A stretch of DNA of 64,000 nucleotides from Serratia ureilytica (lineage in GTDB: Bacteria > Pseudomonadota > Gammaproteobacteria > Enterobacterales > Enterobacteriaceae). Under the pieces are notes generated by a model that saw only the letters and a list, made by a program, of their open reading frames with translations, did not search any database and was not told where the DNA came from. Shown one piece after another: positions 41,600-49,823 of the stretch. The position numbers and the translations under genes were made by a program. Every line of letters starts with the position of its first letter. Position 1 is the stretch's first letter. The stretch covers positions 496,001 to 560,000 of the forward strand of contig NZ_JABXOF010000001.1 of assembly GCF_013375155.1 (NCBI RefSeq), given 5' to 3'.

Positions 41600-42877
41600 T
41601 TATTCATCCCGCCAGCGTTTCAACAAAATACTCGCATTCACGCCGCCAAAGCCGAAGCCGTTTGATAAGGCGTAGGTCATGTTCATCGATTCCGCCTGTT
41701 TCGCGACCAGATGCAAACCTGCCGCCGCCGGGTCGGGGTTATCCAGATTTAGCGTGGCAGGGGCTATCTGATCGCGCAGAGCCAAGGCGGTAAAGATGGT
41801 TTCCAGCCCGCCGGCGGCGCCCAGCAGGTGCCCCGTCGCTGATTTTGTTGAGGTCACGGCGACAGTCCCGGCCGTGCCAAACAGGTGTTTGATGGCGTTG
41901 ATTTCGCCCAAATCCCCTACGGGTGTCGACGTCGCGTGCGCATTTAAATGCTGTACCTCCTCGGGAACGACGTTCGCCTGCTTCAACGCGATTTTCATCG
42001 CCCGATAGGCGCCGTTGCCGTCTTCAGCGCCGGATGTCATATGGTAGGCGTCGGCGCTGGTGCCATAGCCGACGATTTCCGCGAGCGGGGTGGCGCCGCG
42101 CGCCAGCGCGTGTTCCAGCGTTTCAATGACCAGCATGCCGGCGCCTTCCCCCATGACAAATCCGTCCCGGGCGCTGTCGAAGGGCCGAGAGGCATGTTGC
42201 GCCAATTCGGCCGGAGCGGTGGACATGGCGCGCGCGGCGGCGAACCCGCCCAGGCTGACGGTATCTATAGCGGCTTCGGTACCGCCGCACACGGCGATAT
42301 CGGCTTCATCATTGCGGATCATACGCACTGCGTCGCCAATGGCTTGCACGCCGGCGGCACAGGCGGTGACCGGCGCGCCAATCGGCCCCTTGAAGTGGTG
42401 TTTGATTGAAACGTGGCCGGCCGCCAGATTGACCAGGAATGAGGGGATGGTGAACGGCGACAGCCGCTTGGCGCCGCGGCTGTCGGTTGTGCGCACCGCT
42501 TGGGCAATCGCCGGGAAACCGCCAATACCCGAGGCAATGACGGTGGCTGTGCGCTCTTGTTTTTCGTCCGTATCGGCTATCCAGCCGGCCTGACGAATGG
42601 CTTCGTCCGCCGCCGCCATAGCAAACAGGATAAAGCGGTCCATTTTCTTTTGGTCCTTGGGGGCGACGGAGGCGTCGGGGTTGAAGCCCGCTTCAGCATC
42701 TTGCGCCAACGCTGGGACCTGTCCTCCGACCTTGACCGGTAAATCTGCAACGATCTCGTCAGGCAACGCTCGAATGCCGGATTCTCCTTTTAACAAACGT
42801 TGCCAGATGGCTTCAACACCGCACCCTAGCGGTGAAACGGCGCCCATGCCGGTAATGACGATACGACGATTGCTCAT
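41600..42877 (-). CDS. Second beta-ketoacyl-ACP synthase II (FabF-like)
   Basis: A 425-residue condensing enzyme of the KAS I/II thiolase fold. All catalytic residues are present: Cys173 (TACAAGVQAIGDA), His314 (LNAHATSTPVGD), Lys345 and His350 (KSATGHLLGAAGG), plus the C-terminal NGFGFGGVN loop. It should extend acyl-ACP with malonyl-ACP. The usual fabF lies in the fab cluster elsewhere on enterobacterial chromosomes, so this is a paralogue; it is inserted between rmf and fabA. The N-terminus has an extra loop (about 55-75) relative to E. coli FabF. ATG 42877 overlaps the regulator stop by 4 bases (ATGA) with AAGGAG upstream. Substrate preference and physiological role are unknown. Confidence 0.9.
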   Translation of the reverse strand: MSNRRIVITGMGAVSPLGCGVEAIWQRLLKGESGIRALPDEIVADLPVKVGGQVPALAQDAEAGFNPDASVAPKDQKKMDRFILFAMAAADEAIRQAGWIADTDEKQERTATVIASGIGGFPAIAQAVRTTDSRGAKRLSPFTIPSFLVNLAAGHVSIKHHFKGPIGAPVTACAAGVQAIGDAVRMIRNDEADIAVCGGTEAAIDTVSLGGFAAARAMSTAPAELAQHASRPFDSARDGFVMGEGAGMLVIETLEHALARGATPLAEIVGYGTSADAYHMTSGAEDGNGAYRAMKIALKQANVVPEEVQHLNAHATSTPVGDLGEINAIKHLFGTAGTVAVTSTKSATGHLLGAAGGLETIFTALALRDQIAPATLNLDNPDPAAAGLHLVAKQAESMNMTYALSNGFGFGGVNASILLKRWRDE

Positions 42878-43401
42878 GATGGCTCCTTGGTAAATTCGGG
42901 TAAGTCGGCGAGGCGCCGCTGCCGCATCAGTTCGGCGCGTTGATGTATGCCGTCGCTTGCCGCCGGCCCTGGCGCCAGCGTAATGAACTGCGGCGGCACC
43001 GGCTGTTGGGTATCACGATTGACCAACTGGACTTGGATCGGCCGATCGTTGCGTCCGTCGACCAACAGGGCGCTGACGTCCCCGTCGGTCAGATGATTGT
43101 TGGCCCATTGTGAGAGCGCCGCCAACACCGGGAGAAAATCGTTGCCGCGCTCAGTAAGCAGGTAGTGATAGCGCACCGGCCGCGTTTGATAACGTTCTTT
43201 ATACAGAATGCCGTGGGCCACCAAATCCTTCAGGCGACGCGCCAGTAGCGTGGGTGACATCCCCAGACTTTGTTGGAATTCGTCGAACCGGGACAGCCCC
43301 TGAAAAGCATCGCGAAGGATCAGGATGCTCCACCATTCCCCCACGCGATCCAATGCACGCGCTACGGGGCAAGGCGCGTCGCTAAAGCGGGTTTTTTGCA
43401 T
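42874..43401 (-). CDS. HxlR-family winged-helix transcriptional regulator
   Basis: A 175-residue protein from ATG 43401 (MQKTRFSDAPCPVARAL). The HxlR domain covers about residues 8-105: WWSILILRDAFQGLSRFDEFQ, then recognition helix SPTLLARRLKDLVAHG and wing RPVRYHYLLTERG. Cys11 occupies the conserved N-terminal position that senses electrophiles or oxidants in YodB/HypR-type members. The C-terminal 70 residues are an extension with no recognised fold. The frame is open to 43446, but that start would put a perfect palindrome inside the gene and has no ribosome site. It overlaps the FabF-like gene, so it is probably its regulator and autoregulated. Confidence 0.88.
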   Translation of the reverse strand: MQKTRFSDAPCPVARALDRVGEWWSILILRDAFQGLSRFDEFQQSLGMSPTLLARRLKDLVAHGILYKERYQTRPVRYHYLLTERGNDFLPVLAALSQWANNHLTDGDVSALLVDGRNDRPIQVQLVNRDTQQPVPPQFITLAPGPAASDGIHQRAELMRQRRLADLPEFTKEPS

Positions 43402-43416
43402 ACCTTTCTCACTAGG

Positions 43417-43451
43417 TACAATAATTGTAGTTACTATGCTAGTCATGTTAG
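43417..43451 (-). promoter_or_regulatory. Palindromic operator and promoter of the hxlR-fabF cassette
   Basis: A perfect dyad TACAAT-A-ATTGTA (43417-43429) lies 16 bases before the regulator ATG. On the minus strand its distal arm reads TACAAT, a good -10 (5 of 6), with CTAACA (43446-43451, 4 of 6) 16 bases upstream. Weaker symmetry continues outwards on both sides. HxlR-family dimers bind such TAC...GTA dyads, and overlap with -10 implies repression. Function is inferred. Confidence 0.6.
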
Positions 43452-43867
43452 AGGATCTTGAGGGGCAAGAGAATAACCGGATGCAAAAAAACCGCTATCG
43501 CACTGATGCGGGTATTGAGGGAGGCCGCCTTTCAGGCTGCCTGTTGCTTTGGCCGCTTCGGGTAAGCATAGGGCAGAGAGCGGTGGGGGAAGGCATTTCG
43601 GTGTCGGGCGATGAAATAAGGAGCACCCAGCGTCAATGCCAGCGTGATGCGATATTTCATATCGCCCGATAGCGCATCTTCGCTATCGGCCCTAACCCTC
43701 TTTGATGAGAACTGAATAATAAGATGATGCTAACGGCGGTTAAAAAGAGGGGCGGGAGTCTTTGAAAGGCCGGGAAAGGATAAGAGAAAGAAATGCCATC
43801 ACGTCGAACATGACGGCATGCGAAGAACGTTAGAGAGAAGGCAGTGGCCGCCTTCTCGTCAGCGTGA
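43452..43867. other. Non-coding region between the hxlR cassette and fabA
   Basis: About 415 bases with no convincing gene. It holds a 9-bp hairpin CCGATAGCG / CGCTATCGG (43666-43674 / 43681-43689) and the fabA 3' hairpin. Base composition is less codon-structured than its neighbours. A short plus-strand frame (43325-43672) crosses the operator and is not credible. Confidence 0.5.
43835..43857 (-). terminator. Hairpin after fabA
   Basis: Stem GAGAAGGC / GCCTTCTC with a 7-base loop, 10 bases beyond the fabA stop. No T-run on the minus strand, so termination strength is uncertain. Confidence 0.45.
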
Positions 43868-44386
43868 TTAGAACGCGGTGGTATCTTTGAACAGGCCCAC
43901 TTTCAGATCGGTGGCGGTATAGATCACTTCACCGTCAACCAGCACTTCGCCATCGGCGACGCCCATGATCAGCTTGCGGGTGATGACGCGTTTGAAGTTA
44001 ATACGATAGGTTACCTTTTTCGCGGTCGGCAGCACCTGGCCGGTGAACTTGACTTCACCGACGCCCAGCGCGCGGCCTTTGCCTTCGCCACCGAGCCAAC
44101 CGAGGTAGAAACCGACCAGCTGCCACATCGCATCCAGGCCCAGGCAGCCCGGCATGACCGGATCGCCGATAAAGTGGCAACCGAAGAACCATAGGTCCGG
44201 ATTAATATCCAGCTCCGCTTCCACATAACCTTTGTTGTGAGTCCCGCCGTCTTCGGTCATTTTGACCACGCGGTCCATCATCAACATGTTACCCGCCGGC
44301 AACGGCGGGCCACCGGCGCCGAACAGCTCGCCGCGGCCGGATGCTTCGAGGTCTTCTTTCGTATAGGAATCGCGTTTATCTACCAT
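43868..44386 (-). CDS. fabA: 3-hydroxydecanoyl-ACP dehydratase/isomerase
   Basis: At 172 residues it equals E. coli FabA. It dehydrates 3-hydroxydecanoyl-ACP and isomerises trans-2- to cis-3-decenoyl-ACP, the branch point of unsaturated fatty acid synthesis. The hot-dog active site has His71 ([12 protein letters not shown]) and Asp85 (LGLDAMWQL). ATG 44386 ([13 protein letters not shown]). FadR (activation) and FabR (repression) boxes lie upstream. A second condensing enzyme gene lies downstream on the same strand, which suggests a functional link but is not proof. Confidence 0.98.
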   Translation of the reverse strand: MVDKRDSYTKEDLEASGRGELFGAGGPPLPAGNMLMMDRVVKMTEDGGTHNKGYVEAELDINPDLWFFGCHFIGDPVMPGCLGLDAMWQLVGFYLGWLGGEGKGRALGVGEVKFTGQVLPTAKKVTYRINFKRVITRKLIMGVADGEVLVDGEVIYTATDLKVGLFKDTTAF

Positions 44387-44424
44387 GTTCTCAGTAAGCC
44401 TTATTTTAATGAAGGAGGCAGGTT

Positions 44425-44442
44425 AGCTAACACGTGTACGCT
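44425..44442 (-). promoter_or_regulatory. FabR box upstream of fabA
   Basis: Minus strand AGCGTACACGTGTTAGCT resembles the FabR operator of E. coli fabA almost exactly. It begins 39 bases upstream of the ATG, where it would cover the promoter. Confidence 0.7.
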
Positions 44443-44443
44443 G

Positions 44444-44460
44444 AACAAGTCCGATCAGCC
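44444..44460 (-). promoter_or_regulatory. FadR box upstream of fabA
   Basis: Minus strand GGCTGATCGGACTTGTT matches the FadR consensus (CTGGTCNGACNNGNT core) with one mismatch. It abuts the FabR box, the same order as in E. coli, and overlaps the lonH stop codon. Confidence 0.72.
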
Positions 44461-46203
44461 GTGGTTGAACCAGTTGAGCCAGCGTAGCGGCCATGGACGA
44501 CGGCGTTCCTGCAGGCTCACCTGCGCAATCCGTTCCTGAATGGCCGCCAACAAATTCGGCTGTTGTTCGTCAGAGTAGAGGCAACCGGTGAGCAAAGGCA
44601 AGGCTTCCGCCGCGCTCTCTACCGCCCACAGGTGGAATTGTCCCTCGCGCACTGCGTCAACGACATCCTGACGCAGGCACAGGTGGCGCACGTTGGTCAC
44701 GGGCAGTATGACGCCCTGTTTGCCCGTCAGGCCGCGGCGTAAACAAACCTCGAAGAAACCTTCGACCTTTTCGTTAACGCCCCCTATCGGCTGTACGTTG
44801 CCGAATTGGTCAACGGAGCCGGTGACGGCGATCTGTTGTGTGATCGGCTGCTGTGACAGGGCGCTGATCAGGGCGCACAGTTCAGCCAGCGAGGCGCTGT
44901 CGCCGTCCACTTCACCGTAAGATTGTTCAAAGACGATCGAGGCGGAGAAGGGCAGCTGCTGATCCAGGTCCAGTTCGGCGATCACGAACGCTTGCATGAT
45001 CATCATACCTTTAGCGTGCAGGTTGCCGCCTAGCTCGGCCTTGCGTTCGACGTCGGTAAATTCGCCGTCGCCGAGATGCACAACGCAACTGATGCGCGAC
45101 GGTTCGCCGAAGCTGCGTGGGTGGCCGGGATAATCCAGGACTGACAGGCCGTTGATTTGCCCAACCACTTCACCCTCGGTCTCGATCAGGATCTGACCCA
45201 GTTCGATCTCATCCTGCATACGCTCGGCGAGATAGCTTTCACGCCATTCGCGGGCATTCAATGCCGCTTCAAACGCTTTGGCCGTAATGCGGTCTTCTTC
45301 GGCATATAGTGCCGCTTCGGACAACTGCTGCCCAAGCCAAACCGGCGAGAGTGGCAGGATGCCCTGATCGCCACTATAACGCACCGCCTGAACGATCAGC
45401 GGCAGCCAGGCATCGGCCGCCAACATCGGTAACTGCCGCTCGGCGATCACACCGTTGACGTAGCCGCACCACTGCGCCATATCATCAACTTCAGTCAGTT
45501 GCAGATCGTCTTCATATTCGCCATAGACCGCTTGTTCACTCAGTTCTGGCTCGATATCGTGGAAATCGGCCAGGCCGTGGCGGTCGCCGACCACAATCAG
45601 CCGCAGGTCCAGCGGCATCGACGGAATGGCGACCGGCAGCGGGCGGGTTTCGTCAGGCGAAACCCAATGGAACTGACGCTGGCCGATCATTTGCTTCAAC
45701 CGCAGCCATAGCAACGGCTGGGCCAGCAGCGCCCGGGCTGACAGGATCAGAATACCGCCGTTGGCCTGGTGCACCAGGCCGGGCTGCAGAGTGATGTCGC
45801 CATTGTGGATCCGCACGCAACCAAACAGCTGCTCCGGTTCAATCCACTCTTGGAACACGCAAGCACCGCCGGCAGCGAAAGGTTCATCGCCATGGCTGGC
45901 AGGCTCTACGCTGACCTTGCCATCCTGAATGACATAGTGGCTGCCGAGGCATGCCGTGTTTTGCGGCAGCAGCGGTTTGACGGCGTTAGCGATCAGTTCC
46001 AGGTATTCTCGCGTTTCTTGCGCTTTCAACAGCATGAATCGCGGTGGCGATTGGGGGTGACAAAATAGCGTCAGGGCATTTTCCAGCCGAGGCTGAATGG
46101 CGGAAAAGGGCACGGGTGCCAACTGAGCGGCGGTATCAAATATCGCCTGATAAGGCGTTACGTCCGGCAATAAAGATTGCCATTCAAGTCGGTTATTGGT
46201 CAA
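44455..46203 (-). CDS. lonH: Lon-like protease LonH (YcbZ)
   Basis: A 582-residue protein (E. coli 586). The C-terminal Lon protease domain has the Ser-Lys dyad Ser436 (DGDSASLAEL) and Lys479 (GGVNEKVEGFFE), 43 residues apart as in Lon. The upstream half is a degenerate AAA-like region (LVHQANGGILILSARALLAQP) without a clear Walker A, so ATP use is doubtful. The start codon is TTG 46203, aligned with the E. coli N-terminus; no ATG nearby fits. It diverges from matP. Confidence 0.92.
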   Translation of the reverse strand: MTNNRLEWQSLLPDVTPYQAIFDTAAQLAPVPFSAIQPRLENALTLFCHPQSPPRFMLLKAQETREYLELIANAVKPLLPQNTACLGSHYVIQDGKVSVEPASHGDEPFAAGGACVFQEWIEPEQLFGCVRIHNGDITLQPGLVHQANGGILILSARALLAQPLLWLRLKQMIGQRQFHWVSPDETRPLPVAIPSMPLDLRLIVVGDRHGLADFHDIEPELSEQAVYGEYEDDLQLTEVDDMAQWCGYVNGVIAERQLPMLAADAWLPLIVQAVRYSGDQGILPLSPVWLGQQLSEAALYAEEDRITAKAFEAALNAREWRESYLAERMQDEIELGQILIETEGEVVGQINGLSVLDYPGHPRSFGEPSRISCVVHLGDGEFTDVERKAELGGNLHAKGMMIMQAFVIAELDLDQQLPFSASIVFEQSYGEVDGDSASLAELCALISALSQQPITQQIAVTGSVDQFGNVQPIGGVNEKVEGFFEVCLRRGLTGKQGVILPVTNVRHLCLRQDVVDAVREGQFHLWAVESAAEALPLLTGCLYSDEQQPNLLAAIQERIAQVSLQERRRPWPLRWLNWFNHG

Positions 46204-46413
46204 AGTGTTAGATGCAATCGTTAAAAAGGGAAAGGGCGATTATACAAGAATAACGGCAGCTTGATACATGTGGAGTGCCAGTTGGCATCAGGGAGTTTGA
46301 CATCGCGCGATGACTGTGCAAAAAACAGTCTAAAAGACGGCTTAATTGCCGGGGAAATTCGGCGTAAAGCTGTTATGCTTATTTGAAGTTACGCGGTCAC
46401 TGAAGAGCTCAAG

Positions 46414-46872
46414 ATGAAATATCAGCAACTGGAAAATCTGGAGAGCGGTTGGAAATGGAAGTACCTGGTGAAGAAGCACCGGGAAGGGGAACTCATTACC
46501 CGCTACATTGAAAACAGCGCTGCTCAGGAAGCGGTTAACGAGCTGCTGAAGCTGGAAAATGAGCCGGTAAAGGTACTTGCATGGATTGCCGCTCATATGA
46601 ATCCGGATCTGGATAACCGGATGAAACAAACGATCCGCGCCCGCCGCAAACGTCATTTTAACGCAGAACACCAGCATACGCGTAAAAAATCTATCGATCT
46701 GGAGTTTTTGGTTTGGCAACGTTTGGCTGCCCTGGCGCGTCGTCGCGGCGTGACGCTGTCGGAAACCGTCGTGCAGCTTATCGAAGATGCTGAGCGCAAA
46801 GAGAAGTATGCGAATCAGATGTCGTCGTTGAAAGAAGACCTGAAGGCGATTCTCGGCAAAGAACCTAAATAA
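46414..46872 (+). CDS. matP: Macrodomain Ter protein MatP
   Basis: A 152-residue DNA-binding protein (E. coli 150) that binds matS sites in the replication terminus, condenses the Ter macrodomain, excludes MukBEF from it and links it to the divisome. The N-terminal four-helix bundle begins [27 protein letters not shown] ribbon-helix-helix domain follows ([24 protein letters not shown]), then a C-terminal coiled coil. ATG 46414. No 13-bp matS match was seen in this window, which fits a locus outside or at the edge of Ter. Confidence 0.96.
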   Translation: MKYQQLENLESGWKWKYLVKKHREGELITRYIENSAAQEAVNELLKLENEPVKVLAWIAAHMNPDLDNRMKQTIRARRKRHFNAEHQHTRKKSIDLEFLVWQRLAALARRRGVTLSETVVQLIEDAERKEKYANQMSSLKEDLKAILGKEPK

Positions 46873-46933
46873 ACGGGGCAGAGCGCCTTCGTTGCACCAG
46901 GCCTTGAATGCTCTGACAAAAACAGGACGAAAA

Positions 46934-46958
46934 AAAACCCCGCATTGCGGGGTTTTTT
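46934..46958. terminator. Bidirectional terminator between matP and ompA
   Basis: Stem AAAACCCCGC / GCGGGGTTTT, 3-base loop, A/T-runs on both sides. It serves convergent matP and ompA. Confidence 0.92.
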
Positions 46959-46973
46959 ATTAGGCGAGTAAAC

Positions 46974-48056
46974 TTAGCCCTGAGGCTGAGTTACAACGTC
47001 TTTGATACCTTTAACTTCGATCTCTACGCGACGATCTGGTGCCAGGCAAGCGATCTGAGCTTTGGTAGCGCGGCCAGATTTGTAGCCACAGGTGTTGCCA
47101 GTAACTGGCTCTGCTTCACCCATACCACGTGCAGAGATTTTGTCTGACGGGATGCCTTTGGAGACCAGGTAGTCAACAACGCTCTGTGCGCGTTTTTCAG
47201 ACAGTTTCTGGTTGTACTGGTCAGAACCAACGGCGTCGGTGTAACCCAGAACCACTACGGAACCGTCTTTAGGATCCATGGAGCTCAGTTGGGTGTACAG
47301 CTGATCCAGAGCCTGCTGGCCTTCTGCTTTCAGAGTAGACTTGTTGAAGTTGAACAGCACGTCAGACTTCAGAGTGAAACGCTTGGTTTCAACAACTGGA
47401 GCCGGAGCTGGAGCTGGAGCAACTGGAGCAACTACGTCATCCTGACCGAAGCGGTAAGAAACGCCCAGGCTCAGCATGGTGTTGTCTGGACGCGCGCCAA
47501 CGGTACCTGCGTCACCGATGTTGCTTACGAACTGGTAGTCCAGGCGAGTAGCCCAGTTTTTGGTCAGTGCGTATTCAACACCAACAGCAGCCAGCGGAGA
47601 AACGCCGGTGTCGTGGTCGCTCAGACGCTGACCAGTACGGCCGTAGTTCGCTTTGGAGTCTGCGCGCCATACCATACCACCCAGACGAGTGTAGATGTCC
47701 AGATCGTCAGCAATTGGGTAGCTCAGTTTAGCGGCCAGTTGAACGCCCTGCGCTTTGAAAGCACCGTTGTTCACGCTGCCTTTGTAAGGCATGCGGCCCA
47801 GCCAGTCATAGCCCAGTTCGAAGCCCAGGTATTGGTTTGCCTGGTAGCCCAGGAACGCGCCTGCACCCAGTTGATCTTTATGGGTTGGGCCATTGCCGAT
47901 ACCGTTCTGGTAACCGTTACCGTAGAAACCAGTGTCGTGGTACTGGGACCAGCCCAGTTTAGCACCGGTGTACCAGGTGTTATCTTTTGGAGCGGCTTGC
48001 GCTACGGTAGCGAAACCTGCCAGTGCCACTGCTAATGCGATAGCTGTCTTTTTCAT
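46974..48056 (-). CDS. ompA: Outer membrane protein A
   Basis: A 360-residue protein (E. coli 346). The signal peptide [21 protein letters not shown] is followed by mature [18 protein letters not shown]. Eight beta-strands fill to about residue 195. A Pro-Ala linker ([14 protein letters not shown]) leads to the OmpA-like domain binding mDap ([39 protein letters not shown]). Two Cys near the C-terminus are conserved. The start is ATG 48056, not an in-frame codon at 48086. A leader of about 130 nt is inferred from the promoter, as in E. coli, where MicA and mRNA stability act. Confidence 0.98.
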   Translation of the reverse strand: MKKTAIALAVALAGFATVAQAAPKDNTWYTGAKLGWSQYHDTGFYGNGYQNGIGNGPTHKDQLGAGAFLGYQANQYLGFELGYDWLGRMPYKGSVNNGAFKAQGVQLAAKLSYPIADDLDIYTRLGGMVWRADSKANYGRTGQRLSDHDTGVSPLAAVGVEYALTKNWATRLDYQFVSNIGDAGTVGARPDNTMLSLGVSYRFGQDDVVAPVAPAPAPAPVVETKRFTLKSDVLFNFNKSTLKAEGQQALDQLYTQLSSMDPKDGSVVVLGYTDAVGSDQYNQKLSEKRAQSVVDYLVSKGIPSDKISARGMGEAEPVTGNTCGYKSGRATKAQIACLAPDRRVEIEVKGIKDVVTQPQG

Positions 48057-48412
48057 TTTGCGCCTCGTTATCATCCAAATAGGCAATGAGCTTTAAAGCT
48101 GTTTAAGCCCTTGGTTAAATTCCTTCGCCAAGGTTTAAGCCCTCGTTTGTTACTCGCCAGTTTTTCTGACGTTATAGAGCAACCTTGGCGATGTAAAGTC
48201 TACAACGTGGCGCGAAAGTTACAAGTGTGATGTGATAAGGCTCTAAAAAAAAACGCAGAATCGTACATATTTGCTAACATTCTCCGCTCAAAAAAGCGAC
48301 GATCAACAGGGCGTTTTTCCTTGCCGAACCGCGGCCGGACTAGCTTTTTGCCTTATCCCGCAAAGGTTCCCTTTACGGGGTGCGAAAATGATGGGAAAAA
48401 TCCTAAATTTAC
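48057..48412. other. sulA-ompA intergenic region with ompA promoter and long leader
   Basis: 356 bases without a gene. It contains the ompA promoter, its leader (48057 to about 48190), and an A/T-rich stretch near the end of sulA. No small RNA gene with a terminator is visible. Confidence 0.6.
48197..48224 (-). promoter_or_regulatory. ompA promoter
   Basis: On the minus strand TTGTAA (48219-48224), 16 bases, TAGACT (48197-48202), followed by TTACATCGCC. Both elements and the flanking bases (CACACTTGTAA..., ACGTTGTAGACTTTAC) closely match E. coli ompA. Confidence 0.7.
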
Positions 48413-48919
48413 TTAATGATACAAAGAAGAGTGAATTTTTAGGGTAGAACACTGTCCGTGAGTCGGGCTAATGTCACGTTGTGGACGCATGATAAACCCG
48501 TATGCGTTACCCAATTCTGCCGCTCGTCTTAATTTTAGACGATCCTCCTCTGTTAGCTCGGGCAACCAGCCGAGAACCACGCTGTAATTCCCCGTTTGCA
48601 GCGCTTTTTCCATTGCCTCAACCGTATTCACCGGGCTGATCTGGCTCAATTGCACCACTTTATCCACCGGCAGGCCGGATTGCTGCAGCCACTGTTTGCT
48701 TAATTTTTGCTGCGGCGTGAGCCACAGAAGCCAGCGAGACTGCTTGCCCAGTTGCTGCAGCAGGGGCAACAGCAATTGAGCCACTGCGGGCTGGCGCTCG
48801 TTGTAAACAAGTTCACTGATCAAGCCATTCTCTTTGCCGACATCCGTGTTCTTCGCAACATTGCGCGTTGTATAAGAGCCATGGCCGAAATGAGGTTGGT
48901 AGAGTGATTGAGTACGCAT
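48413..48919 (-). CDS. sulA: SOS cell division inhibitor SulA
   Basis: A 168-residue protein (E. coli 169) that sequesters FtsZ during DNA damage. Conserved segments [41 protein letters not shown] and [16 protein letters not shown] are clear. The C-terminus LKIHSSLYH carries the Lon-recognised His-terminal degron (E. coli LKIHSNLYH). ATG 48919 lies 23 bp downstream of a LexA box. Confidence 0.96.
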   Translation of the reverse strand: MRTQSLYQPHFGHGSYTTRNVAKNTDVGKENGLISELVYNERQPAVAQLLLPLLQQLGKQSRWLLWLTPQQKLSKQWLQQSGLPVDKVVQLSQISPVNTVEAMEKALQTGNYSVVLGWLPELTEEDRLKLRRAAELGNAYGFIMRPQRDISPTHGQCSTLKIHSSLYH

Positions 48920-48941
48920 AAAGTTCCCGCCCGTCGTGTTA

Positions 48942-48957
48942 CTGTATGTTTATACAG
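48942..48957 (-). promoter_or_regulatory. LexA (SOS) box of sulA
   Basis: CTGT-ATGTTTAT-ACAG fits the consensus CTGT-N8-ACAG; flanking TA bases extend the symmetry to 20 bp. Position next to sulA explains damage induction. Confidence 0.92.
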
Positions 48958-49121
48958 TATCCCTGATTTAGGATAAGATCAACCCAAATTTTCGTAGCGG
49001 CTCGCATAATTGCGATCATTTTTTGTACCGATGGTTTTTGTGATTGGCAGGCGGGCGGATAGTGCGTATTTTTCTAATTAGTTGTTCACGTTACTTTTTT
49101 CATTGATGAGAGAAATAATAC

Positions 49122-49149
49122 GGCCAGAACCTAAAGGCCAGAACCTAAA
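49122..49149 (+). repeat. Perfect 14-bp tandem duplication in the tfoX leader
   Basis: GGCCAGAACCTAAA occurs twice head-to-tail (49122-49135 and 49136-49149) and ends one base before the ribosome site AGGAGG of tfoX. It looks like recent slippage. Confidence 0.9.
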
Positions 49150-49162
49150 AAGGAGGAACGCT

Positions 49163-49819
49163 ATGAAAAGGATGTCGACGAGAAGAATCGCGCAGGCTAA
49201 AAATTGCTTTGCGGCATTGGGGGCCATCACGACTCGGTCGCAGTTCGGCGGTTACGGTCTGCTGGCTGAGGGCGTCATGTTTGCGGTGATAGCGGAGGGG
49301 GAGCTGTATTTGCGGGCTACGGCAAGCATGGAACCCGCCTTTCGCGCCCGCGGAATGGTCAATATGGTCTATTCCAAACGCGGTGTGCCCATTACCTTGC
49401 GCTATTATTGGGTTGACGAGTCGCTGTGGCGGGAACGCAACGAGCTGGTGGGGCTGGCCTGGCAGGCTGTCAGGGAGGCGCGCCGGGAGCAGCGGCTTAA
49501 GGCTGGCGATCATGGCCGACTGAAGGCATTGCCGAATATTGACGTCAATATGGAACGTCTGCTGTGGCGAGCGGGCATTCGCAACGCTTATGACCTGCGG
49601 CTGCATGGCGCCAAACGCAGCTATCTCCGTTTATTGAAACAGCAGACTAATTTGGGGCTACGAGTGCTGCTGTCGCTGGGCGGGGCGATAGCCGGTTATC
49701 ATCAGGCGGCGTTGCCGGCCGAATTACGCAGCGAGCTAGTGCGTTGGTTCGATCATACGATGGCGATGCGCCGCCATGGGCATGAGCCAGTTATTCAGGG
49801 CCCATCGATCGGGCCCTGA
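49163..49819 (+). CDS. tfoX: TfoX/Sxy DNA-transformation regulator
   Basis: A 218-residue protein (E. coli Sxy 209) with TfoX N-terminal (LGAITTRSQFGGYGLLAEGVMFAVI) and C-terminal (LPNIDVNMERLLWRAGIRNAYDL) domains. Sxy helps CRP act at CRP-S promoters of competence genes. ATG 49163 follows AAGGAGG exactly; in-frame codons from 49082 cross the tandem repeat and lack homology. The stop TGA (49817-49819) lies inside a strong hairpin. Confidence 0.93.
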   Translation: MKRMSTRRIAQAKNCFAALGAITTRSQFGGYGLLAEGVMFAVIAEGELYLRATASMEPAFRARGMVNMVYSKRGVPITLRYYWVDESLWRERNELVGLAWQAVREARREQRLKAGDHGRLKALPNIDVNMERLLWRAGIRNAYDLRLHGAKRSYLRLLKQQTNLGLRVLLSLGGAIAGYHQAALPAELRSELVRWFDHTMAMRRHGHEPVIQGPSIGP

Positions 49820-49822
49820 ATA
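49792..49822. terminator. Hairpin between convergent tfoX and yccS, overlapping the tfoX stop
   Basis: 12-bp perfect stem TATTCAGGGCCC / GGGCCCTGAATA with loop ATCGATC. No T-run follows on either strand. The tfoX stop codon is within the right arm. Confidence 0.6.
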
Positions 49823-49823
49823 G

